Positions 1-6,437 of a stretch of DNA of 13,792 nt are shown one piece after another. Position numbers and translations under genes: made by a program. Numbering within the stretch: the first letter of the stretch is position 1; each line of letters opens with the position of its first letter. The notes under the pieces were generated by a model, which was not told where the DNA came from, did not search any database, and was given only the letters and a program-made list of their open reading frames with translations. The DNA comes from SZUA-430 sp044375275 (lineage in GTDB: Bacteria > Pseudomonadota > Alphaproteobacteria > Micropepsales > Micropepsaceae), in the NCBI GenBank assembly GCA_044375275.1, contig JBILMZ010000079.1, positions 1-13,792 on the forward strand, written 5' to 3'.

Positions 1-434
1 GCCTCAAGTCGGTCTTCGGTTCAGACTGTGATGTGCTCACGATTTGCAAGAATGGCGAACCCGTCAGCTCAGTGATGAGCTTCTATTTCAGGGACAAAGT
101 GCTGCCGTACTATACAGGCAGCCTGAGCAGTGCGCGGGAACTGGGCGCCAATGACTTCATGTATTGGCGGCTCATGCGACGTGCCGTCGAACGGGGATAC
201 AGCACTTTCGATTTCGGCAGAAGCAAGTCGGGAACAGGCCCCTTTTCATTCAAGAAGAACTGGGGGTTCCCGCCGCGCCCCATCACGCATCAGTTTTTCC
301 TTCACCGGAAAAAGGATATGCCCAACCTCAACCCGACAAACCCGAAATTTCAGCTCCTGGTCGACTCGTGGCGTCGATTGCCGCTGCCCGTTGCGAATGC
401 GATAGGCCCATTCATCAGCCGCAACCTCGGTTAG
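1..434 (+). CDS. FemAB-like acyltransferase, XrtA/PEP-CTERM-associated (5' truncated)
   Basis: This is the C-terminal part of a protein whose start lies left of the window. The reading frame is open from base 3 and stops with TAG at 432-434, leaving about 143 residues. Seen: a GNAT/FemAB-type core (SVMSFYFRDKVLPYYTGS, then MYWRLMRRAVERGYSTFDFGRSK, then a Lys/Trp-containing GPFSFKKNWGF segment). This matches the C-terminal half of the FemAB-related family linked to exosortase A loci (TIGR03019). Full members are roughly 330-350 residues, so more than half is missing here. FemAB relatives transfer amino acids or other acyl groups to amino or hydroxyl acceptors. In this setting the likely acceptor is the exopolysaccharide or its lipid-linked precursor, but that is inference. 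It converges on the next gene with only 24 bases between the two stop codons. The GTG at base 33 is internal and not the true start. Confidence 0.85.
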   Translation, partial: LKSVFGSDCDVLTICKNGEPVSSVMSFYFRDKVLPYYTGSLSSARELGANDFMYWRLMRRAVERGYSTFDFGRSKSGTGPFSFKKNWGFPPRPITHQFFLHRKKDMPNLNPTNPKFQLLVDSWRRLPLPVANAIGPFISRNLG

Positions 435-436
435 CC

Positions 437-464
437 AGGTAGCCAAACGCTTCCCGCGCTACCT
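437..464 (+). terminator. hairpin between convergent genes, possible intrinsic terminator
   Basis: A perfect 7-bp inverted repeat, AGGTAGC (437-443) and GCTACCT (458-464), encloses a 14-base loop and is followed by only three T residues (464-466). It starts two bases after the FemAB-like stop codon, and its right arm covers the stop codon (459-461) of the opposing glycosyltransferase. The position fits a terminator for the + transcript. The T tract is poor and there is none on the - strand side, so termination may be weak or need Rho. Confidence 0.4.
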
Positions 465-1664
465 TTCATCGAGGAGAAGATCCAGCGCCTTGAGCTTTGC
501 TGACCAGCTGTAGTGTTCGACGACAAACTTCCGTGCACGCAAGCCAAGGTTCGCGGCACTTTCTCCAGTGAGACATTGGGTGACTGCCGAGGCAAACTCG
601 GGAGCTGAAGCCGCAACAAGAACATGCTCATGGTGGCGGGCCGAAATGCCTTCAAGAGCGTCCGGCGTGGTCACGAGTGGGCGCGCCATCGCCATGGCTT
701 CCAGAACCTTGTTCTGAATGCCGCGTGCGATGCGCAACGGGGCCACGACAACATCTGCCGCCTTCAGATAGGGCCGGACGTCAGCGACTGATCCTGTCAC
801 CTCCACGCCTGGTATGTCGGCGAGTGCGCGAACGGCGGGAGAAGGTTTGGAGCCGACAATCTGGAAGCTTGCGTCCTTCACACTACTCTTGACCGCAGGA
901 AAAACTTCCTTTGTGAACCATTGAACGGCTTCGACGTTGGGCCAATAATCCATGACGCCGACAAAAACGATCCTCGGTTTCTGGACGGGAGGAGGCGTGT
1001 GGACGGCGTCAGGTGAAAACTTGACCGTATCGACGCCATTTGAAACGGCGTGCAATCTCCCTGCGGTTTCGGGCGCCAGAGATCTGAAAAGCTCGAGCTC
1101 AGCATCCGATACAAACAACGAGGCGTCGGCATGCATGGCGATGCGACGGTCATGCTCGAGCAGACGTTTCGCTTCAAGCGCGTAAAGCCATGCAATCGAC
1201 GGGTGTTTGGAGGCGGCGTATTGCCGCCACTTGACCGAGTCTACGTCTACGAAGTCCATGATGAAGCGAGTGCCAGCAGCTGCTTTGGCGGGCACATACT
1301 GTGCCATGGCCGAGGAGTAGGCATAGACGAGGGCGGGACGCTGCTCGGCCAGAACTTTCGAAACCCAGTTTGCAAGCCCGGCATGGTAGAAGTAGCCCGT
1401 GCTCAGTGGCGCGCCGTTAAGCATTGACCAAGCTGTCCGTGGCAATCGCTGAAGCTTTCCCAGTCGGCCGCAGAAAACCTGATAGCCGCGACCCGTCGCC
1501 CATTCCAAATTCGCGGATGCTTCTGCATCACCCTCCAGGCAGCCCAGAAAGACTTCAAATCGTTGTGCCATGTGTTCTAGGATGTTGAGCGCCCTAATCT
1601 TGTCTCCCTTGTCGGGAGGGAAGGGAAACCGGTGGGTAAGGAACAGAAGTTTTGGCTTCGTCAC
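459..1664 (-). CDS. GT4 glycosyltransferase, exosortase A-associated (TIGR03087/Stp1-type)
   Basis: A 401-residue cytoplasmic sugar transferase, predicted to add a sugar to the lipid-linked exopolysaccharide repeat unit. Near the N-terminus it has the signature HRFPFPPDKGDKIRA (residues about 11-25), typical of the exosortase A-associated TIGR03087 family. The C-terminal nucleotide-sugar half contains RIARGIQNKVLEAMAMARP, with the Glu expected in GT4 donor sites, followed by LVTTPDALEGI. The open frame extends upstream to about 2057, but that part overlaps xrtA antisense and has no family similarity. The start is therefore set at GTG 1664, where the protein begins VTKPKLLFLTH. A good Shine-Dalgarno (CGGAG, 1675-1671) lies six bases upstream, and the length fits the family. 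It is divergent from xrtA (132-base gap) and convergent with the FemAB-like gene. Donor and acceptor sugars cannot be read from the sequence. Confidence 0.9.
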   Translation of the reverse strand: MTKPKLLFLTHRFPFPPDKGDKIRALNILEHMAQRFEVFLGCLEGDAEASANLEWATGRGYQVFCGRLGKLQRLPRTAWSMLNGAPLSTGYFYHAGLANWVSKVLAEQRPALVYAYSSAMAQYVPAKAAAGTRFIMDFVDVDSVKWRQYAASKHPSIAWLYALEAKRLLEHDRRIAMHADASLFVSDAELELFRSLAPETAGRLHAVSNGVDTVKFSPDAVHTPPPVQKPRIVFVGVMDYWPNVEAVQWFTKEVFPAVKSSVKDASFQIVGSKPSPAVRALADIPGVEVTGSVADVRPYLKAADVVVAPLRIARGIQNKVLEAMAMARPLVTTPDALEGISARHHEHVLVAASAPEFASAVTQCLTGESAANLGLRARKFVVEHYSWSAKLKALDLLLDER

Positions 1665-1670
1665 GTTTGG

Positions 1671-1675
1671 CTCCG
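1671..1675 (-). promoter_or_regulatory. Shine-Dalgarno fixing the GTG start of the TIGR03087-type transferase
   Basis: On the - strand CGGAG is followed by the six-base spacer CCAAAC and then GTG ACG AAG. It decides the start at 1664 against the much longer open frame that runs back over xrtA. The second glycosyltransferase gene has the same arrangement (see 6071-6075). Confidence 0.6.
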
Positions 1676-1687
1676 GGAAAGAGGCGC

Positions 1688-1716
1688 AGTATGCTTCTGA
1701 AACTAACTGATGTCGG
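1688..1716 (-). promoter_or_regulatory. possible sigma70-type promoter for the TIGR03087-type transferase
   Basis: Read on the - strand: CCGACA (1716-1711) as a -35 box with 4/6 matches to TTGACA, a 17-base spacer, then CATACT (1693-1688) as a -10 box with 4/6 matches to TATAAT. Predicted transcription would begin near 1681, giving a leader of about 17 bases before the GTG. No comparable sigma70 or sigma54 match was found for xrtA in the same 132-base gap. Pattern match only. Confidence 0.3.
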
Positions 1717-1796
1717 GGACGGGCCAAACTGCAAATCCTGTCGCGGCGAGGCGGCCGTTTACCGGCGGGTGCGATGACGAGGGATATGGGGGCACA

Positions 1797-2810
1797 ATGG
1801 GCAACAGAGTTACCCTTCTTGAACCAAGCCTGAAGACCAGCATCGCTCGTACCCGCTGGGTCTTTGCTGGCGGGTTTTTGCTTGTTGCGCTCGTTCCGAT
1901 CATCGCGCTGCATTTCGGGACGATCTCCAGCGCCCTCCATCTCTGGATGACCGTAGACACGTACAGCTATGCGTTTGCCGTTCTGCCCATTTCCCTTTTT
2001 CTCGTTTGGCAAAAGAGGGAGTATTTCCGAAGTACGGTCCCTGAGCCCACCATACACGGCATTCCCTTCATTCTGATGTTCTCGACGCTTTGGCTCATCG
2101 GCGTGAAAGCCGACATACTTGAGCTACAACACCTTGCCTTTCCTGGGGTCATTGTCGGGGTCATTATCTGTGGCATAGGCTGGCGCAATGCGACCCATTT
2201 TTGGCTTCCGCTTGGCTATCTGTTTCTCCTGGCTCCCGCAGGAACGCCATTGCTGCCCTTTCTGCAGGATGTCGCGATGGTCATCGCAACCACCTTTTTG
2301 CATCTTGGGCAGGTTAATTTCTATTACGAAGGGTACGATATCGAAGTCGTGACGGGCAAATACCTGGTAGCCCCAGGGTGTGCAGGTCTCAATTTCGTTC
2401 TTGCAATGGCCGCCGTGGGGCCTCTGTATTGCGAAATCATGTACACCAATTTCTACAAGAAACTGGCCGTTTTTGCGTGCATGATGGTATGTGTGCCGAT
2501 TGCAAACGGATTTCGTGTTTTCGGGATCATCGCAATTGCCGAGTACACCAACCGTGCGATCGACATTTCGGCCGACCACTTGTTTTACGGGTGGGTTTTC
2601 TTTTCAGCGATCGTGCTCGTCCTCTTCTTCATTTTCTCGTTTTTTGCCGACAAGCCGGAGCCCGCTGCGCCGTTCATGCCGTGGATGGGAAACTACACGA
2701 CGGCTGAGCTCATGGCAGACCCCATCCTGATCAGAATGAGGATGGTGCTCGCTGCGGCTGTTGGTGCCAGCCTGCTGCTCCCGGTTGCGGTTGTTTTGGG
2801 TATTCAATGA
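1797..2810 (+). CDS. xrtA: exosortase A (XrtA/EpsH1), transmembrane cysteine transpeptidase
   Basis: A polytopic inner-membrane protein predicted to recognise C-terminal PEP-CTERM tripartite signals on exported proteins and cleave them. Numbered from the ATG at 1797 (337 residues), the exosortase catalytic set is visible: Cys195 in APGCAGL, Arg240 in ANGFRVFG and His261 in ADHLFYGW. About eight hydrophobic helices precede and include the conserved core, and the last core helix is followed by a Phe-rich stretch ending near FFADKPEP. A tail of about 50 residues then carries one further hydrophobic helix (MRMVLAAAVG...VLGIQ) and stops. Many XrtA proteins continue into an EpsI domain, which is absent here. 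An in-frame ATG at 1710 would add 29 residues of non-membrane, Gly-rich sequence. The 1797 start is preferred because GGGGG lies just upstream and the protein then begins like its relatives. It is divergent from the GT on the left, and asnB-like follows after 68 bases. Confidence 0.92.
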   Translation: MGNRVTLLEPSLKTSIARTRWVFAGGFLLVALVPIIALHFGTISSALHLWMTVDTYSYAFAVLPISLFLVWQKREYFRSTVPEPTIHGIPFILMFSTLWLIGVKADILELQHLAFPGVIVGVIICGIGWRNATHFWLPLGYLFLLAPAGTPLLPFLQDVAMVIATTFLHLGQVNFYYEGYDIEVVTGKYLVAPGCAGLNFVLAMAAVGPLYCEIMYTNFYKKLAVFACMMVCVPIANGFRVFGIIAIAEYTNRAIDISADHLFYGWVFFSAIVLVLFFIFSFFADKPEPAAPFMPWMGNYTTAELMADPILIRMRMVLAAAVGASLLLPVAVVLGIQ

Positions 2811-2878
2811 CTGATGAGTGCCGGACCGATCCGCGAGGGTCGCCGGCTTTCCTTCTCAACATGCAGGGTTGATCGTAA

Positions 2879-4801
2879 ATGTGTGGCTTGACTGGACTGG
2901 TCGACCTAAAGGGACAGCGATCCTTCGATCGTGGCCTGATCAAACGCATGACCGACAGCATTGCGCACCGGGGTCCCGATGGCGACGGCTTTCATCTTGA
3001 CGATGGCATTGCGCTCGGACATCGGCGCCTTGCGATCATCGATCTCGCCAGCGGTGACCAGCCCATGCACTCTGCCGATGGCGACATTTCGGTCGTGTTC
3101 AACGGCGAGATTTACAATTTCCATGAACTGCGCTCTGAACTGACCGCTTTGGGGCATGTTTTCCGAACGGCTAGCGATACGGAGGTGCTCATTCACGGGT
3201 GGCGCCAATGGGAGCGGGCGTTTGTGTCACGCCTTCGTGGCATGTTTGCCTTTGCGCTTTGGGATCGCCGTCGCAAGACCTTGCTGCTTGGTCGAGATCG
3301 TCTTGGCGAAAAGCCGATGCACTACACCGTGCTTCCCAATGGCACCATGGCATTCGCATCCGAGATCAAGGCCTTGCTCAACATCGAGGGCGTGGACCGG
3401 CGCCTTGATCCTCAAGCCATTGAAGACTTCTTTGCTCTCGGTTACGTACCCGATCCGAAGACGGTCTTTGCAGGTATTCGCAAACTGGCGCCGGGTTCCA
3501 TTCTGCTGGTTCAGGCAGGCCGTGAACCTGTGCTGTCCCGTTACTGGGACCTGAAGGATGGCGGCATGCCGGCCGAGCATGATGCAAAGGCGACCGAGTT
3601 GCGCGGACGGCTTGAAGAGGCAGTTCGCGCGCAGATGATCGCCGACGTTGACCTCGGTGCGTTCCTTTCAGGCGGAGTTGATTCCAGCGCTGTTGTGGCC
3701 CTGATGTCGGGCCACTCTGCAAACCCTGTCAGAACATTCTCAATCGGGTTCGCAGAGAAGGAGTTTGACGAAAGCGACTATGCATCGATGGTGGCCGTCA
3801 AATATGGAACGCGGCACAAGTCACAACGCGTCAGCACGCATGACGTTTCGCTTGTTGATCGATTTGCGTCCATTTTTGATGAACCTTTCGGGGACTCATC
3901 AGCCATTCCAACATATGTCGTCTGCCAGCACGCGCGACGTGACGTCAAGGTGTGCCTGTCTGGCGACGGTGGCGATGAAGCGCTGGCAGGTTACCGGCGA
4001 TACAAATTCTTCCTGGGCCAGCAAAAATTTCGCGAGGCACTGCCTCAAATTCTGCGGTCACCTGTTTTCGGCACAGCCGCATGGATTTATCCGAAGCTCG
4101 ACTGGGCTCCCCGCTGGATGCGGGCAAAGACAACGCTTGCCGAACTTGCCGTAGACGAAGCCGAGGCGTTCTACCGCATGAACTGCGCAATGCCGGATGC
4201 TGTTCGCCGCGCTTTGTTCAGTCCGGATTTCCAGAGATCTCTCGGCGGCTATCGTGGCGCAGAAGTCATCCGTTCTGCCTTTGATGCCTGCAGCGACGGA
4301 ACTCCGTTGCAACGAGCCCAGTACACGGATCTGACCACCTACCTGCCAGGTGACATACTCGTAAAGGTCGACCGGGCGAGCATGGCCAATTCGCTGGAAG
4401 TGAGGCCGCCCTTTCTCGATCCTGCCTTTGTGCGGTGGAGCCTCGGCCTGTCGACGGGTCTGAAAGTCAGAGGAGGGCAGGGCAAGGCGATCCTGAAGGA
4501 AGCCATGATGCCCTTGCTGCCGTCAGACCTGATGACCCGTCCCAAGATGGGGTTCTCGATCCCCATTGCCCAATGGCTACGGGGTGATCTGCGGCAGCGC
4601 ATGGAGGACCTGGTCGGCGATGACCGCATGCGGGCGTCCGGCTATTTTGACATGGAGGCCGTTCAGGGATTGTGGGCCGAACACCTGTCAGGCGCGCGTG
4701 ATCACGCCCGCGCCTTGTGGCTGCTGCTTGTTTTCTCGGATTTTCTTGACGGGGCAAGCAAAGCTGACGTGCGCCCCACGACTGCAGGGGTTGTCGCCTG
4801 A
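2879..4801 (+). CDS. exosortase A-associated asparagine synthase-like amidotransferase (TIGR03108-type)
   Basis: A 640-residue glutamine-dependent amidotransferase. The start is fixed by the obligatory N-terminal nucleophile: ATG-TGT gives Met1-Cys2 of the class II glutaminase domain (residues 2 to about 210). That domain includes HRRLAIIDL, FNGEIYNF and DRLGEKPMHY. The synthase domain has the ATP-pyrophosphatase loop SGGVDSS (264-270) and the SGDGGDEALAGYRRY motif (361 onward). Later residues include the DILVKVDRASMANSLEVRPPFLD segment typical of AsnB. All key residues are intact. Housekeeping AsnB makes asparagine. Relatives in polysaccharide loci are thought to amidate carboxyl groups, for example on uronic acids, which is the likely role here by context. 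Probably co-transcribed with xrtA. The upstream AGGG is about 10 bases away, so the ribosome site is weak. It converges on the next glycosyltransferase. Confidence 0.9.
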   Translation: MCGLTGLVDLKGQRSFDRGLIKRMTDSIAHRGPDGDGFHLDDGIALGHRRLAIIDLASGDQPMHSADGDISVVFNGEIYNFHELRSELTALGHVFRTASDTEVLIHGWRQWERAFVSRLRGMFAFALWDRRRKTLLLGRDRLGEKPMHYTVLPNGTMAFASEIKALLNIEGVDRRLDPQAIEDFFALGYVPDPKTVFAGIRKLAPGSILLVQAGREPVLSRYWDLKDGGMPAEHDAKATELRGRLEEAVRAQMIADVDLGAFLSGGVDSSAVVALMSGHSANPVRTFSIGFAEKEFDESDYASMVAVKYGTRHKSQRVSTHDVSLVDRFASIFDEPFGDSSAIPTYVVCQHARRDVKVCLSGDGGDEALAGYRRYKFFLGQQKFREALPQILRSPVFGTAAWIYPKLDWAPRWMRAKTTLAELAVDEAEAFYRMNCAMPDAVRRALFSPDFQRSLGGYRGAEVIRSAFDACSDGTPLQRAQYTDLTTYLPGDILVKVDRASMANSLEVRPPFLDPAFVRWSLGLSTGLKVRGGQGKAILKEAMMPLLPSDLMTRPKMGFSIPIAQWLRGDLRQRMEDLVGDDRMRASGYFDMEAVQGLWAEHLSGARDHARALWLLLVFSDFLDGASKADVRPTTAGVVA

Positions 4802-4803
4802 TC

Positions 4804-4816
4804 GCGAATGGTTCGC
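4804..4816. terminator. small hairpin between convergent asnB-like and GT4 genes
   Basis: GCGAA (4804-4808) and TTCGC (4812-4816) form a 5-bp stem with a 3-base TGG loop, followed on the + side by CTTTC. It fills most of the 30-base gap between two convergent stop codons. The stem is short and the T tract poor, so it is a weak candidate for a terminator. Confidence 0.22.
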
Positions 4817-4831
4817 CTTTCAGCCCCTGGA

Positions 4832-6064
4832 TCAGGTCGGAGACTGCGGCCCATGGACCGTGAAGTCCGAGGCGACATTTTTCATGGGCTGTGTGCTGCG
4901 TGATGCCGCGGTGAGAAGGCGCGCATTGGCGCTTGCGACGGGTTCCCAGCCAAAGGCTTCCGCATAGCGGCGAGTTGCGACGCGAGATGGCAGCGCGGCG
5001 CGCAATCGGCTGATTGCTGCCGCCAGGGATTCGGGTTGGCGTTCCGTCACGATCATGCCCGCGACCGGATCGCGAATGATCTCTCGAACGCCTCCGACAT
5101 CGCTGGCTACGACGGGCGTGCCGCAGGCAAGCGATTCCAGGATCACATTTGCCCAGCCTTCGCGGGAAGACATCAAAACCATGGCATCGGCTGCGCTGTA
5201 ATAGGTGGCGAGTTCGCGGTGGGGAATCGCGCCGAGAAGCGTCACTCGGCTCGCGACACCCAGCGATCCTGCAAGCCGTTCTAGTTCGCCGTGCAGCGGT
5301 CCAATGCCTGCTATCAGCAAATGGCAGTCAGGCATGTGCACAAGCGAGCGTATCGCGATGTCGTGGGCTTTTAGCGGAATGAGGGCGCCTACGGACAGGA
5401 TGGTGAAAGCGTCCAATCCGAGCCCTTTGCGACATTCATCGCGTGGCAACGGACGAAAGGTGTCCGTTTCGACACCATTGCGCAGAACCGCGATCCTGTC
5501 CGGGTCCACGCCCAATCGTTCCAGTTCAGCCTTGAGAGAAGCCGATACCGTGATCAGCGCAGTGGCGGCTGATGCCGTCTGAAGGATGAGTTCTCGTTGC
5601 GCCGGATCACGGGCATGCTCGGTCAAGTCGCTGCCACGGGAGGTAACCACAAAGGGCTTCCCGAATTGTCTCGCCAATCGACCTGCTGCCACTGCGTCCG
5701 GATAAAAATAGTGCGCGTCGATGACGTCAAAATCGTACCCATCAGACACCAGTTGCTCGAGCTTCCGGCGGGCCGCCTTGTAAAGGAAGTGCGGGGTCCA
5801 TCTTTGACCCAGTTTTGGAATTACCGGAAATCTGGGGTGGTAAACGGGAATTTCGTGCCTTGTCTCTTGCCGGGCCACCCTGGCGAAAGCGCCGTACCTG
5901 CCGAAAGCCTTTGATCGAAAAGGGAAAAATGGAACTGGCGCGAGTACGGTCGCTGTCACAGTTCCAGTCAAAACCGTGTGGCGGAGCCGATTTTCAACGA
6001 AAATGCCGTGATTCGGTTGCTCACCGTTCGGGTAAAGCGTTGAGAAACATAGGACTTTCGTCAC
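4832..6064 (-). CDS. GT4 glycosyltransferase (TuaC-like)
   Basis: A 410-residue retaining glycosyltransferase of the GT-B fold, family 4. It is expected to act on the cytoplasmic face and extend the lipid-linked repeat unit. The N-terminal acceptor half has STLYPN...HGIFVENRL (residues about 8-25), and later DAHYFYPDAVAAGRLA and VTSRGSDLTEHA. The donor half has ILSVGALIPLKAHDIAIRSL and REGWANVILESLACGTPVVASDVGG, with the E-x7-E pattern of GT4 enzymes. The frame opens at a GTG at 6103, but the start chosen is GTG 6064 (VTKVLCFSTLYPN). A clear AAGGA (6075-6071) lies six bases upstream of it, and the extra 13 residues look unlike the family. It faces leftward from the regulatory spacer, divergent from the sugar-transferase operon, with a candidate sigma54 promoter about 140 bases upstream. 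The sugars used are unknown. Confidence 0.87.
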   Translation of the reverse strand: MTKVLCFSTLYPNGEQPNHGIFVENRLRHTVLTGTVTATVLAPVPFFPFRSKAFGRYGAFARVARQETRHEIPVYHPRFPVIPKLGQRWTPHFLYKAARRKLEQLVSDGYDFDVIDAHYFYPDAVAAGRLARQFGKPFVVTSRGSDLTEHARDPAQRELILQTASAATALITVSASLKAELERLGVDPDRIAVLRNGVETDTFRPLPRDECRKGLGLDAFTILSVGALIPLKAHDIAIRSLVHMPDCHLLIAGIGPLHGELERLAGSLGVASRVTLLGAIPHRELATYYSAADAMVLMSSREGWANVILESLACGTPVVASDVGGVREIIRDPVAGMIVTERQPESLAAAISRLRAALPSRVATRRYAEAFGWEPVASANARLLTAASRSTQPMKNVASDFTVHGPQSPT

Positions 6065-6070
6065 TTTTGG

Positions 6071-6075
6071 TCCTT
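6071..6075 (-). promoter_or_regulatory. Shine-Dalgarno fixing the GTG start of the GT4 gene
   Basis: On the - strand AAGGA, then a six-base spacer CCAAAA, then GTG ACG AAA. It favours the start at 6064 over the GTG at 6103. The block is nearly identical to that of the other glycosyltransferase gene. Confidence 0.6.
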
Positions 6076-6123
6076 GAACTGGCAGCGGGTCAGCAAAGCA
6101 CACTCCCCAGTCGCGCGGTAGTG

Positions 6124-6135
6124 ATTACCTGTAAT
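6124..6135. promoter_or_regulatory. 12-base dyad, candidate activator site
   Basis: ATTAC-CT-GTAAT is a perfect inverted repeat with a 2-base centre. It sits about 77-88 bases upstream of the predicted start (6212) of the + sigma54 promoter. That is a usual distance for the upstream binding site of a sigma54 activator such as PrsR. The dyad is short and single, so binding by PrsR is only a hypothesis. Confidence 0.2.
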
Positions 6136-6184
6136 TGTAGGCGGCCCGTCTTCTATTTTCCATGTTGAGGAAATACTGCCACAA

Positions 6185-6202
6185 TTGGTAGGTTTCTTGC
6201 TT
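6185..6202 (+). promoter_or_regulatory. candidate sigma54 (-24/-12) promoter for the sugar transferase-prsK-prsR operon
   Basis: TTGGTAGGTTTCTTGCT matches the sigma54 consensus TTGGCACG-N4-TTGCW. The invariant GG (6187-6188) and GC (6199-6200) are exactly 10 bases apart, and both the TTGG and TTGCT blocks are intact. Transcription would start near 6212, about 300 bases before the sugar transferase ATG. The operon it would drive encodes PrsR, a sigma54 activator. It is the only GG-N10-GC match found on this strand in the spacer from 6181 rightward. Confidence 0.5.
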
Positions 6203-6216
6203 GATTTGTCTGGCAA

Positions 6217-6233
6217 AGCAGAATTGTTGCCAA
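6217..6233 (-). promoter_or_regulatory. candidate sigma54 (-24/-12) promoter for the GT4 gene
   Basis: On the - strand TTGGCAACAATTCTGCT matches the sigma54 consensus. TTGGCA is perfect, GG and GC are 10 bases apart, and the -12 block is CTGCT instead of TTGCT. The start would be near 6206, giving a leader of about 140 bases before the GTG at 6064. It faces the + strand promoter at 6185-6202, and the two predicted start sites are about 6 bases apart. Confidence 0.42.
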
Positions 6234-6437
6234 AATGGTGCAGTCTGAAAGTATCAAAACTGTTACGTCTTTGGGAGATATCTGCGGTTTGTAGATTTTG
6301 GCTGAACCCATTCGGTGCGTTGCAAAACACTTGTACTTATTGGCAAGGACTTCGGCGACCAATTGGGTGGTTGAACATTTTACTGACCAAATTGACAGTT
6401 CGTTGCGACTTTCCCCAAGAGGAAGGCGAACAAAAGA

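Noticed and set aside
1710..1796. ATG at 1710 as the start of xrtA
   Set aside because: It would add 29 Gly-rich, non-membrane residues in the divergent promoter region; the ATG at 1797 gives a normal exosortase N-terminus. Kept as a less likely alternative.
1665..2057. N-terminal extension of the TIGR03087-type transferase (open frame back to 2057)
   Set aside because: It lies antisense over the xrtA coding region, has no family similarity, and a strong Shine-Dalgarno plus the family N-terminus mark GTG 1664 as the start.
6065..6103. GTG at 6103 as the start of the GT4 gene
   Set aside because: It adds 13 residues unlike the family start and has no clear Shine-Dalgarno, whereas GTG 6064 has AAGGA at ideal spacing.
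6341..6360. TTGGCAAGG at about 6340-6348 as another sigma54 site
   Set aside because: The -12 GC is not at the required 10-base spacing after GG.
6392..6420. TTGACA at 6392-6397 as a sigma70 -35 box
   Set aside because: No acceptable -10 box lies 16-18 bases downstream (the sequence there is CCCAAGA-like).
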